Part shown: piece by piece, positions 14,286 through 23,528 of the stretch | Layout: each line of letters begins with the position of its first letter | How positions within the stretch are numbered: position 1 is the stretch's first letter | Source: CBDDKZ01 sp965230415 | Lineage (GTDB): Bacteria; Bacteroidota; Bacteroidia; Cytophagales; JAAEPT01 | Direction of reading: 5' to 3' | NCBI GenBank assembly: GCA_965230415.1 | Contig: CBDDKZ010000005.1 | Span: 558,001 to 622,000, forward strand | Length of the DNA: 64,000 nucleotides | The notes under the pieces: generated by a model | What the model was told of the DNA's origin: nothing | Databases searched by the model: none | What the model saw: the letters and a program-made list of their open reading frames with translations, nothing else | Program-made: the position numbers and the translations under genes

Positions 14286-17270
14286 TTATTTAAACAAGTT
14301 GCCTTTAATGAGGTTGCCCGCTTTCTTTTTGGCTTCTTCTTCCGCCTTACGTTTCAATTCTTCTTCTCTTTTGCGGCGTTCTTCCTCTGCTTTCTTGCGC
14401 AACTCTTCTTCCCTGCGTTTTTTTTCAGCTTCCAAACGTTTCTTTTCACGTTCTATTTCATCTTCCAGTTTGTCCCTGTGTTCATCAATTACTTTTGTGG
14501 CAGCTCCTTTCACGCCACCGGCTATACTTGTGCCCAAAATTTTTGGTTTAGGTTTTTTCTCTGTTCCCTGAATACCTATATCTACCACTACTTCATCACC
14601 TACATTGGCTCCCAGCCCTTTCATTGAGCTATTTAACCCACTGGCTGGCACACTTAAATTAAGTTCATGATTAATACTTCCGTCTAAACCTTTAATGAGG
14701 CGAATTAATGCTTCTGAGTTACCAATTTTAGCTTTGAATGGTCTTACCAATAGCTCTCCTTCTACAATTTCTATATTCATTTTCTCATTAACTATGCTTA
14801 AATCACCCACATTGCTTTTGGCCAGTTTAGCAGCCGATTTTATCGCCTTCATATCCTTTGTCTTTGCTACCGCTTTATGAATATCAAGTACCCCATTTGC
14901 TGTTAAGGTTTCATAAACAGGCATATAGTCTTGTTTTAAGTCACCTGCTGTATTTAAGTTCGCGGAGAATGTACCATCGAACTTATCGCCTGTAGGCATG
15001 TATTTTTGAACGACCTCAAAATAATTATAGGCATCTGCAATTTTCATTTGTCTAATATCCAGGTCAAAAGTATAACCTGGCTTTTTCAGGTTTTTAGTAT
15101 TATAAGTTCCGCTGGTTATCAGCTTAGCTCCCAATATATTCATGTTCAAATTATTCATATACAATATTCCATCACGCACAACCAGCTGACCTTTCATATT
15201 GGTAATGTTCATATTATCATAAATAACCTTCTTAAAATCGGCGCCCATGGTAAAATTGATACTCTTAGGAATAGGGACTATAGCCAATGCTTCCTCATCC
15301 TCTGTACTTGTTTCTTCTATTTGTTCCACATCTCCGTCTTCTTCCATCCATTCGTCCACGTTAAAAGTGTTGGAGGCCAGTTGCATGTTACCATTTATAA
15401 CGGTATCCGTTTCACTAAACAAATACCCCATATAATTTGACACATAACCATTGATGGCTATATCACTTTTACTCAGGTAGCCTTTATATGACTCTATATT
15501 TATGCGTTCAGGAGTAAAAGTGATTACAGAGTTATCAATCTTCAACCCATCCAGCATGTACTCATCTTTGTACACCAAATCTTTTATCTCAGCTTTTCCT
15601 GAAGCCAGCAAAGCGGTATAATTTTCATTATCAATATCAGACATCTTTCCTGAAGTTTTGAAATCACTTATATCAATTATTCCACTCAGTTCCATATCTT
15701 CTAATGGATAAATATCTGTTAACTTTTTAAGATCAAGTCTTCCGTCTGCATCTACTTTGTAGTTAAGGTCGTCAAAATTTGATAAGTCAACATCCAAGCG
15801 AAATGCATCCTCTTGTAGTAAGAAAGCCAAGTCTTTGACAGACACAGTAGTGGTAGACATTTCACCATTGGAGCTTACATTGGAATTGAAATGGATATCT
15901 GTGAGTGGAGGATATTCCCCTGATTTCACAAACCCTTGTTTCATACCTAAAGCTGCGTTTACGGTGGGCATTTCGCCCGTTTGTTCATTGTATACCCCTT
16001 TGGCATTTGCGTCGATATTAAACTGACCTTTGATATCTAAATCTTCTATTGGGAATGCTTTCATCAAATCGCCCAAATTCAATGAAGCTTTGATATTACC
16101 ATCCAAATTCACGTTAGTGAATCCTTCTATTAAAAGCTGCACATCTATGGGATTCGCACCTAGTTTTGCGTGCATTTTTTTCAAATCTACTATGCTATTA
16201 TCTATAACTCCGTCTTTATTAATAAAGTGTAAATCTACATTTACGTCATTAATTGAGGATGGAAGATCCGGATATTGAAAAGCTCCGTCTTTCACTAATA
16301 ATTTCAGATCCATTGGTGGAATTTTATCTCCAACCATATCCCCTTTGACCTCACCTTCAAACTGTAAACTACCGCCTGCTACTATATTAGCGTACTCCTC
16401 ATCCAAAAATACTGCCGGTATTAGTGATAATAAATCTTTAAATGTGGTTTCTTCTATGCCATAGGAAAGATCGAAGCTCATACCATCAGCTAAAATAGCC
16501 ATAGCGCCTTTAAAAAAAAGCTTGAAGTCATTCAACTGAAAATGATTCTCCCCAAACTCAAAAGACATTTTCTCCTGATTGATAACAGCGTCCAATTTGG
16601 AATCAAAACTGTATTTATCCAGGTATTTTTGACCATCCATTTCCAAGGTGATTTCTTTAAAGTTAGTATTGGTAATCAGATCAATTATACTCCCGCTAAA
16701 TTTCAATCCTCCATCATTATTTAAATCTACAATTTCCGCATATATTTTCCCTTGTACATCATCGTAAACTACTTTACCTTCTGTAATTTTCCATTCTTTT
16801 ACCTGTAATTTGAGCTCAGCACCTTCCTCCGTTTCTTCTTCCGCATCCTCACCCGATTCTTTTGCTATATCCCAGTTAGCCGATCCATTCTTAGTAGTTT
16901 TAAGATTAATATTTGGAGCGGTCAGATACACGCCATTAATCTGATATTCGTCTCCTCCAATAACACTATTTAAATCCAACTCTAATTCAAAGCGTTTTAT
17001 TCCGGCAAGGGTATCCCCTTTAAATTCGTCAATTCCAACAACGCCAAAATCTCCCATTGTAACTGTGAGATTAGGAAAATTCGAAAAAATTGAAACATCG
17101 AATTTGTCAATATCGAAGTACACTTCTGCATTGATCTGTTCATTTATCACTTTTTTGATAGACGCCTGAATATCATCTTTAAAAAAGATTGGGATACATA
17201 TCAGACCTATCACTATTAGTAACAATAAGCTTCCGAGAATCAGGAAAAACCATTTAAAAAACTTTTTCAT
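14286..17270 (-). CDS. AsmA-family inner-membrane/periplasmic protein
   Basis: The 994-residue product has an N-terminal membrane anchor (WFFLILGSLLLLIVIGLICIPIFF), then FKDDIQASIKKVINEQINA and VSIFSNFPNLTVTMGDFGVV, typical of the AsmA N-terminus. A long beta-rich periplasmic region follows and an AsmA-C-like part (FDGTFSANLNTAGDL, VVDIGIQGTEKKPKPKIL). An acidic patch lies at residues 145-155. The C-terminal 80 or so residues are a very charged K/R/E helix with RKKAEEERRKREEELKRKAE-like repeats, longer than in most relatives. AsmA-like proteins are implicated in lipid transport between membranes. It leads the operon with GGGP synthase, which fits envelope-lipid biology; that link is inference. 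Confidence 0.85.
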   Translation of the reverse strand: MKKFFKWFFLILGSLLLLIVIGLICIPIFFKDDIQASIKKVINEQINAEVYFDIDKFDVSIFSNFPNLTVTMGDFGVVGIDEFKGDTLAGIKRFELELDLNSVIGGDEYQINGVYLTAPNINLKTTKNGSANWDIAKESGEDAEEETEEGAELKLQVKEWKITEGKVVYDDVQGKIYAEIVDLNNDGGLKFSGSIIDLITNTNFKEITLEMDGQKYLDKYSFDSKLDAVINQEKMSFEFGENHFQLNDFKLFFKGAMAILADGMSFDLSYGIEETTFKDLLSLIPAVFLDEEYANIVAGGSLQFEGEVKGDMVGDKIPPMDLKLLVKDGAFQYPDLPSSINDVNVDLHFINKDGVIDNSIVDLKKMHAKLGANPIDVQLLIEGFTNVNLDGNIKASLNLGDLMKAFPIEDLDIKGQFNIDANAKGVYNEQTGEMPTVNAALGMKQGFVKSGEYPPLTDIHFNSNVSSNGEMSTTTVSVKDLAFLLQEDAFRLDVDLSNFDDLNYKVDADGRLDLKKLTDIYPLEDMELSGIIDISDFKTSGKMSDIDNENYTALLASGKAEIKDLVYKDEYMLDGLKIDNSVITFTPERINIESYKGYLSKSDIAINGYVSNYMGYLFSETDTVINGNMQLASNTFNVDEWMEEDGDVEQIEETSTEDEEALAIVPIPKSINFTMGADFKKVIYDNMNITNMKGQLVVRDGILYMNNLNMNILGAKLITSGTYNTKNLKKPGYTFDLDIRQMKIADAYNYFEVVQKYMPTGDKFDGTFSANLNTAGDLKQDYMPVYETLTANGVLDIHKAVAKTKDMKAIKSAAKLAKSNVGDLSIVNEKMNIEIVEGELLVRPFKAKIGNSEALIRLIKGLDGSINHELNLSVPASGLNSSMKGLGANVGDEVVVDIGIQGTEKKPKPKILGTSIAGGVKGAATKVIDEHRDKLEDEIEREKKRLEAEKKRREEELRKKAEEERRKREEELKRKAEEEAKKKAGNLIKGNLFK

Positions 17271-17711
17271 AGTTCAAATTTTGACGGTTAATTAGCATTT
17301 AGTTATAAACGCACATTGTTCATTATTAATATAGAAGTTACGCACAAATATTAGTGCAGTTACAATATAAAAACTCTTATCGATTTCAACTCAATTATGG
17401 TCTAGGTTGTTTATATCATTTTTGAGAAAAAAACTTTAACTCACCATGCTTGCAGTAGTAATATTGCATTCACCGGAGAAGTATTATCGAATAATAGATA
17501 AAATTACAAAACCCCCAATGATCCACAATAAGCTATTTAACAGATAGTTACAAACACATCAAAATCCTAATAGTTGCTTTTTTAGTGTTTATTCTAACAA
17601 AAGAATAAACTTATATATTTATTTTTTAGCCTCTCTAAGTATAACCATTAATAAAAACGCACGTAAATTCTTAGAGTCAGCACAAATTAACAGAATTAAA
17701 TTCATAGATAA
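17271..17711. other. Intergenic region between the AsmA operon and the che operon
   Basis: These 441 AT-rich bases separate divergent operons. I find no gene and no exact TAnnTTTG box in the right place. A hairpin at 17587-17610 is the only clear structure. Confidence 0.55.
17587..17610. promoter_or_regulatory. Perfect 9-bp inverted repeat before the che operon
   Basis: GTTTATTCT (17587-17595) pairs with AGAATAAAC (17602-17610) around AACAAA, followed by a T-rich stretch. It lies about 100 bases upstream of the first chemotaxis gene. It may be an operator or leader hairpin. Confidence 0.4.
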
Positions 17712-18476
17712 GTGTCAAATAATCGTGAAGAAATATTAGCGACAATTTTCAAAGGAGGCAAGAGTGCTATTCTGTCCCAGAAAATCGGATTGGTTAATTT
17801 CATGATTCAGGATTTGCAGACTTACGCTCACACCGATTATGTACTCTTAAGCAATCGTCTCAAAGAAGTATACAACAAAGCAAAAGCATTATTCAATAGC
17901 GGTAAACTGGATAACGTAGCCGAGCGTGGAAAGCATTTCGTAACGAACATGGGAAAATTGATCATCGACCTCCAGATTCATGACAATATCAGGCAAAAAC
18001 TTCAACATATTGAAGAAGTAAATAAAAGACTGAATAGAGAATTGGAGCAAGGAGTCACATTGGACGGAGTCCAAAGTACGGATTACTGTATAATATTCCC
18101 GGAAGTGTGCTTATTGCATAAAAAACAATTCGGTTATCTTTCTGAGGAGTATACAATATCTTCTGAAATGCTAAAAGGCGCTATAGAAGGTATTCTTAAT
18201 GATGAAGAAGTTTCCGATGCGGTTGGTTTTTCTATACAAAACACATTTAATCACAGTACCGATTTCACCAACAAAGTATTACAGATACAAGAAGTACTTG
18301 ATGAAATTAGTCATAGCTATGAGCTACCTGATACCTTGAATGGTGGAATAGAACTGCAATTAAACCAAATTGAAAAATTATATACTATGCAAAGCGAAAG
18401 GGATGTGTTCAATGAACTATTCTTTCCGGAAAAAGCAGAAGCAGTAGAAGACATTGATGACATTGAATTATTTTAA
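17712..18476 (+). CDS. Che-operon protein with CheZ-like D-x3-Q helix motif
   Basis: The 254-residue cytoplasmic protein, starting at a GTG, is mostly helical and is the first gene of the chemotaxis operon. Around residues 85-105 it reads LQIHDNIRQKLQHIEEV, placing Asp91 and Gln95 four residues apart on a predicted helix. This matches the spacing of the catalytic Asp and Gln in CheZ (D143/Q147 in E. coli). Overall it is not clearly homologous to CheZ by eye. No CheC, CheX, CheZ or FliY is otherwise present in the operon, so this is a candidate CheY-P phosphatase; that is a hypothesis. It ends in an acidic tail, AEAVEDIDDIELF. Confidence 0.7.
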   Translation: MSNNREEILATIFKGGKSAILSQKIGLVNFMIQDLQTYAHTDYVLLSNRLKEVYNKAKALFNSGKLDNVAERGKHFVTNMGKLIIDLQIHDNIRQKLQHIEEVNKRLNRELEQGVTLDGVQSTDYCIIFPEVCLLHKKQFGYLSEEYTISSEMLKGAIEGILNDEEVSDAVGFSIQNTFNHSTDFTNKVLQIQEVLDEISHSYELPDTLNGGIELQLNQIEKLYTMQSERDVFNELFFPEKAEAVEDIDDIELF

Positions 18477-18497
18477 TATTCAAAGCAAAACATCACT

Positions 18498-18794
18498 ATG
18501 TTAAAGACGAAGAAACACAAAGATAGCAATACCATAGATCTAATTTTGGAAGGAGATTGTAGCATACAAACGGTTACAGAATTATATAATGGTTTGAAGC
18601 TAAATCTAAAAGAGTTCGAAATCTTTAACGTCAAAAATGACGATGTAGAGTCGTTGGATTTAGCTACCATCCAGGTACTAATCTCGTTTAAAAAACAAGT
18701 AGAAATAAATAATAAAACAGTAAATTTTAATTTTTCGTTTTCTGAGGAAATAAACGAAACATTAACTTTTTCAGGATTAAATAGCGCTTTTTAG
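18498..18794 (+). CDS. STAS-domain protein in che operon
   Basis: The 98-residue protein has the STAS/MlaB-like pattern: TIDLILEGDCSIQTVTELYN, then ESLDLATIQVLISFKKQVE, where the DLATIQ loop corresponds to the phosphorylatable Ser/Thr loop of anti-sigma antagonists (here Thr after Asp-Leu-Ala). Small STAS proteins often sit in chemosensory operons and may modulate a kinase or couple to another system. It is 21 bases after the CheZ-like gene and 20 before cheY. Confidence 0.75.
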   Translation: MLKTKKHKDSNTIDLILEGDCSIQTVTELYNGLKLNLKEFEIFNVKNDDVESLDLATIQVLISFKKQVEINNKTVNFNFSFSEEINETLTFSGLNSAF

Positions 18795-18814
18795 ATTTAA
18801 CAAATTACGAAGTC

Positions 18815-19183
18815 ATGGAAAAAACAATTTTGATTGTTGATGACTCTGAAAGCATCAGAGAAGTTGTTCAAGCTACGTTGGAGAATGCCGGTTACAAAGT
18901 ATTAGCAGGTGTAGACGGCGTGGATGCGATGAAACATTTGCAAGATGGTTCTGAAATAAATCTTGTTATTACAGATTTAAATATGCCGAATAAAGACGGT
19001 ATAGAATTGATTAAAGATATTCGTGCAACAGATAGTTACAAGTTTGTCCCAATTCTCTTATTAACTACAGAATCGCAGGCAGAAAAGAAACAACAAGCAA
19101 AAGCTGCCGGAGCGACGGGCTGGATTGTAAAGCCCTTTGTTCAAGAAAAACTAATAGCTACCGTTCAAAAAGTTTTGAGATAA
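18815..19183 (+). CDS. cheY: CheY-like response regulator
   Basis: The 122-residue single REC domain has all key residues: acidic pair Asp9/Asp10 (IVDDSES), phospho-acceptor Asp54 (VITDLNMP), Thr84 (LLLTTES) and Lys106 (VKPF). It is the diffusible output regulator phosphorylated by CheA. Because no flagellar switch gene is in the window, its target is unknown. It lies three bases before the cheA GTG, which indicates translational coupling. Confidence 0.93.
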   Translation: MEKTILIVDDSESIREVVQATLENAGYKVLAGVDGVDAMKHLQDGSEINLVITDLNMPNKDGIELIKDIRATDSYKFVPILLLTTESQAEKKQQAKAAGATGWIVKPFVQEKLIATVQKVLR

Positions 19184-19186
19184 GCC

Positions 19187-21184
19187 GTGGATAAATTTCA
19201 GTCAAATTTTGTCAACGAAGCAACGGAATTACTTGCTGATTTAGAGACCGCCTTGTTAACATTGGAAGGTAGTCCGAACGACCTCTCCATGGTTGGTGAG
19301 GTATTCAGAGTAATGCATACCCTCAAAGGTTCCGCAGCCATGTTTGGATTCGACAAGATAGGCGAACTTACACACCATTTGGAAACTATTTATGACCAGG
19401 TAAGAGATAGTCAAAGAAAACTAACCAGAGACATATTTGATCAAACGCTTACTTCCCTTGACTACATTCAGATTCTCTTGAATGACCCGGAACTATCAAG
19501 TGAAAGAGATCAAAAAAAGTACGACGAACTTTTGCGTACTATCATAACCATTGCGGGAAATGAAGACGGTGAAGCAACGGTAGTTCAGGTAGCTGAAGAA
19601 AAAGAAGCTACATTCTATGTAAGAATTAAACCACTGGCAGAAATATTTCAATCTGGTTCCAACCCTTTATTTCTGCTCGAAGACATTGGTCAACTCGGCG
19701 ATATGGAAGTTATAGCCCGTGTCGACGACATACCTGAATTAGATGATATAGTTCCGGAAACGTGTTATACCTGGTGGGAACTTGTTGTATCGACTAACCA
19801 GGGCAAAGAAGCCATTGAAGATGTTTTTATCTTCGTAGAAGATGAATGTGATGTTGAAATCGAGCTCATCGCAGAAAAGAATTTATTAAAAGACCAGTCT
19901 TTCAAAGATGTACTGGCCATAGAATTTAAAGCACCAAGTGTAGACAAAACCAAACTAAAAATTGTTTCCGGTGCCAATGAAAAAGAAGTTAAAAAATCTT
20001 CTTATAACAAGAAATCAAACACAAGCGCATCGAGTATCAGAGTCGCTACAGACAAGGTAGACGACTTAATGAATTTAGTGAGTCAGCTTATTACAATGCA
20101 GGCAAGCTTAAATTTATATGCCCATAAGAAATTAGACCCTGAACTTTTTGAAATTAACGAACAACTCGAAAAACTATCCAGACAATTAAGGGACAATGCG
20201 TTTGGGATGAGCTTAATCCCTGTGGACACTATGCTCGTTCGATTTAGACGTCTGGTCAGAGATGTTGCCAACGAATTGGATAAGGATGTGGAGTTTGAAG
20301 TCGTTGGTTCCGATACTGAATTAGACAAAAATATTATAGAAAAACTCATTGATCCCATTATGCACATTATTCGCAATAGCCTGGATCATGGATTGGAAAC
20401 GAAAGAAGAACGCATTCAAACAGACAAACCACAAACAGGTGTTATAACATTTAAAGCATACTATAGCGGTGCGTCTGTAAACATCGAATTATCTGATGAT
20501 GGAAAAGGAATTAACCATGAAGTCATTCGCAAAAAAGCTATTGAAAAAGGTATAATTGACGAAAATAGTACCTTAACAAAAAAAGAAATTTACGATTTAC
20601 TATTCCATGCCGGGTTTTCAACAGCTGCCAAAGTTACAGATGTATCAGGAAGAGGAGTGGGCATGGACGTTGTAAAAAGAAATATAGAAGACCTTAGAGG
20701 AGAAATTGTAGTAGACTCCGTGCTGGGCAAAGGAACAACCATCACGTTGCGCTTACCTTTAACGCTATCTATTATCGACGGACTGCTCATACGAATCGAT
20801 AAAACTTTTTATGTTTTACCGATTGGTGTCATAGAAAAATGTCATGAAATCGAGCACACTGAAATATTAAAAAACTTCAACAAATTATTAGTGATAGAAG
20901 GAGAACAAGTGCCCTATTTTTACCTCAGAGAAGAGTTTAATATTCTAAACGATCAGCCGGAAACTCATCAGCTAATAGTGGTTAAGAATGATGAAAAGCG
21001 CGTAGGTTTAACATTCGACGAAGTGGTAGGCGAACTACAGGCTGTAGTCAAACCTCTTGGTAAATATTACAAGCATCAGGATATATTCTCAGGATCTACC
21101 ATTCTTGGTGATGGAACAGTCGCCTTAGTATTAGATTCGAATCGTATTATAAATAACCTGTCTCAAACGGTTAACAGTTATTAA
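19187..21184 (+). CDS. cheA: Chemotaxis histidine kinase CheA
   Basis: The 665-residue protein starts at GTG 19187 just after cheY. Domains in order: HPt P1 with His44 in VMHTLKGSAAMFGF, an intermediate region at residues about 140-270 replacing a typical P2, the P3 dimerisation helices (RVATDKVDDLMNLVSQLITM), the HATPase (N-box HIIRNSLDHGLE, then DDGKGI and GRGVGMDVV), and the P5 CheW-like domain to the end. All phosphotransfer motifs are intact. It phosphorylates CheY and CheB in the receptor array. Confidence 0.96.
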   Translation: MDKFQSNFVNEATELLADLETALLTLEGSPNDLSMVGEVFRVMHTLKGSAAMFGFDKIGELTHHLETIYDQVRDSQRKLTRDIFDQTLTSLDYIQILLNDPELSSERDQKKYDELLRTIITIAGNEDGEATVVQVAEEKEATFYVRIKPLAEIFQSGSNPLFLLEDIGQLGDMEVIARVDDIPELDDIVPETCYTWWELVVSTNQGKEAIEDVFIFVEDECDVEIELIAEKNLLKDQSFKDVLAIEFKAPSVDKTKLKIVSGANEKEVKKSSYNKKSNTSASSIRVATDKVDDLMNLVSQLITMQASLNLYAHKKLDPELFEINEQLEKLSRQLRDNAFGMSLIPVDTMLVRFRRLVRDVANELDKDVEFEVVGSDTELDKNIIEKLIDPIMHIIRNSLDHGLETKEERIQTDKPQTGVITFKAYYSGASVNIELSDDGKGINHEVIRKKAIEKGIIDENSTLTKKEIYDLLFHAGFSTAAKVTDVSGRGVGMDVVKRNIEDLRGEIVVDSVLGKGTTITLRLPLTLSIIDGLLIRIDKTFYVLPIGVIEKCHEIEHTEILKNFNKLLVIEGEQVPYFYLREEFNILNDQPETHQLIVVKNDEKRVGLTFDEVVGELQAVVKPLGKYYKHQDIFSGSTILGDGTVALVLDSNRIINNLSQTVNSY

Positions 21185-21185
21185 C

Positions 21186-21704
21186 ATGGAAACAGAAAAC
21201 ATCATAACAACATCATACCTCACTTTTCAACTTGAAGAGGAAATATTTTCTGTAAATGTAGGAAAGGTGCGTGAGATATTGGAAATACCCAAGATCACCA
21301 CTGTTCCCCAGTCACCCGATTACATGTGTGGTGTAATAAATCTGAGGGGAAATGTGTTACCCGTTGTTGATACCCGAATCAAATTTGGAATTGAGCCCCA
21401 GGAAAGTACGAAAGATACTTGTATCGTGGTGTTAGAAGTAGTGATTGAAGATCAAATGATCCAAGTGGGAGCCCTTGTAGATAAGGTCCTGGATGTACTG
21501 GAATTTAAAGCAGAAGACATTAATCCTTCACCAAGTCTTGGTGCTAAATACAAACCTGAATTCATAGAAGGCATGGGAAAATCTAATGACGAAAATTTCA
21601 TTATGATTTTAAATATTGATGAAGTCTTTTCTACGGACGAAAAATCGCTTTTACAAGATAACTTCGAGGAAGGCGAAGATCAGGAAGAAATCAGTCTCAC
21701 CTAA
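21186..21704 (+). CDS. cheW: Chemotaxis coupling protein CheW
   Basis: The 172-residue protein has the CheW SH3-like pairs: YLTFQLEEEIFSVNVGKVREIL, then MCGVINLRGNVLPVVDTRIKFG and the later VGALVDKVLDVLEF segment. It links CheA to the receptor. It begins one base after the cheA stop. A short acidic tail (EEGEDQEEISLT) is added at the C-terminus. Confidence 0.95.
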   Translation: METENIITTSYLTFQLEEEIFSVNVGKVREILEIPKITTVPQSPDYMCGVINLRGNVLPVVDTRIKFGIEPQESTKDTCIVVLEVVIEDQMIQVGALVDKVLDVLEFKAEDINPSPSLGAKYKPEFIEGMGKSNDENFIMILNIDEVFSTDEKSLLQDNFEEGEDQEEISLT

Positions 21705-21743
21705 GTGCATCGGTTAGAAGTAATTTAAAAAGATTAGGCAGTT

Positions 21744-23525
21744 ATGAGCATAAAAGAATTAATGACATTAAAGGGAATTAGAGGAAAGATTGTTCTTGCC
21801 TTTTTAATGATGATAGCAATTGTTCTAATAGGTTTTGGGATTATTTATTTTCAGGTTAATAATTCCGAAAAAATCCTAACAAATTTATACGCAAACAAAA
21901 ATTCTACGGTGGTAGATCTCGAAAATCTACGCGACGCAGTGGATAACTCAAAAATACTCACCTTCTTTTGGGTATTTGCCAGAGATTCGGATGGAATCGA
22001 AGAAAAAAAAGCTACATTAAAAGCACTTGTAGACACAGAAACTCCGGGTTCTGAAATAAAAAAACTAACGAACAATTTGCATGCTGCATCATGGAGTGAA
22101 AATGACAAAGCCACTCTTACGAATACAATGAGCAATTTGGATTCGCTTATCGCAGATGAAAAGCAGATTACACAATTGTTTACTACCATCGACGATTACA
22201 ATGACTTTGGAAAATGGATGGAAAAAGATGCATTGCTCAACAGAATTGGGTCCCTTTCGGAAAAAACACTGACAGGTCTTGATGCCCTCATCGCCTACAA
22301 AACCACTGAAACGGCAGAAAGTCAGATAATTGGAAACTTCCAAAAAATCTCCTTCACCATTATATTTATCTCGATACTGGCCGTATTAGTCGCATTTCTG
22401 GCTTCATTTATTACCACCAAACAGATTGCCAAACCTATTAGCGCTGCAAATAATGCGATAAGGTCTATTGCCAATGGTAATTTAAATATTAATGTCAATT
22501 CGCGCTCAAAAGATGAAATAGGCCAGATGATCGTATACCTGAAAGAAATGGCCGAAAAGTTGAAAAATGTTATTACATTCGTCGTAACAGTATCTGATAA
22601 TATTTCGGCAGCGAGCCACCAGCTAAAATCATCTTCAACATCAATGTCCGAAGGAGCAACTCAACAAGCAGCTTCAGCAGAAGAAGTGGCATCTTCAATG
22701 GAAGAAATGTCTGCAAACATCCAACAAAATAATGATAATGCGCAACAAACAGAGAAAATAGCGCTCAAAGCAGCACAAGAAGTTGAAAAGGGAAGCACTG
22801 TGGTAAACAACACGGTGGACTCCATGCAAACGATTGCTAAAAAAATCACCATAATTGGAGAAATTGCCAGACAAACGAACTTATTAGCACTAAACGCAGC
22901 AGTAGAAGCTGCTCGTGCCGGAGAACATGGTAGAGGTTTTGCCGTAGTTGCTGCCGAGGTAAGAAAATTAGCCGAAAGAAGCCACGAAGCAGCACAGGAA
23001 ATTGATCAGCTTACCGATTCCAGTGTGGGTATCGCAATTGAATCAGGGGAAATGCTCAATGAAGTAGTTCCAAACATACAGCGCACGGCACAGCTTGTTC
23101 AGGAGATTAGCGCTGCCAGCATGGAGCAAAGTTCCGGTGCCGATCAGGTTAACAATGCCATTCAGCACCTGAACCAAATTGTACAACAAAATGCAGCTTC
23201 ATCTGAAGAAATGGCCGCAAGTGCAGAAGAGCTGAGCTCACAGGCCACCGAATTAAAGCAGGTGATCGCCTACTTCAAAATTGATCATAATGAAGAACAA
23301 CAGAACGAACTTGATAGTAATGCGATTGAAGGGCAGGAAATAAGTTCAGACGAAAACACCGAAGATGTTTTCACTATGCCAACTGATAATTCGGAATTGG
23401 GTGAAACCGAAGAAATTCAAGAGTTTGAAGAAGAAGACGCATCTAATGTGCAGAACGAAGATGGTGGAGTTGATCTGAACCTGGATGGTGATGATGATTT
23501 AGATCGTGAATATGAAAAATTCTAA
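21744..23525 (+). CDS. Methyl-accepting chemotaxis protein
   Basis: The 593-residue receptor has TM1 (about residues 15-34), a 165-residue periplasmic helical sensor, TM2 (about 205-227, IIFISILAVLVAFLASFIT), a HAMP domain, and a signalling coiled-coil whose hairpin tip holds RQTNLLALNAAVEAARAGE and GRGFAVVAAEVRKLAERS. Methylation-type A/E/Q/S-rich helices flank it. A long acidic tail of about 90 residues follows; no clear CheR/CheB tether pentapeptide is seen at the end (it ends LDREYEKF). The ligand is unknown. It is the only receptor in the operon. Confidence 0.95.
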   Translation: MSIKELMTLKGIRGKIVLAFLMMIAIVLIGFGIIYFQVNNSEKILTNLYANKNSTVVDLENLRDAVDNSKILTFFWVFARDSDGIEEKKATLKALVDTETPGSEIKKLTNNLHAASWSENDKATLTNTMSNLDSLIADEKQITQLFTTIDDYNDFGKWMEKDALLNRIGSLSEKTLTGLDALIAYKTTETAESQIIGNFQKISFTIIFISILAVLVAFLASFITTKQIAKPISAANNAIRSIANGNLNINVNSRSKDEIGQMIVYLKEMAEKLKNVITFVVTVSDNISAASHQLKSSSTSMSEGATQQAASAEEVASSMEEMSANIQQNNDNAQQTEKIALKAAQEVEKGSTVVNNTVDSMQTIAKKITIIGEIARQTNLLALNAAVEAARAGEHGRGFAVVAAEVRKLAERSHEAAQEIDQLTDSSVGIAIESGEMLNEVVPNIQRTAQLVQEISAASMEQSSGADQVNNAIQHLNQIVQQNAASSEEMAASAEELSSQATELKQVIAYFKIDHNEEQQNELDSNAIEGQEISSDENTEDVFTMPTDNSELGETEEIQEFEEEDASNVQNEDGGVDLNLDGDDDLDREYEKF

Positions 23526-23528
23526 TAG

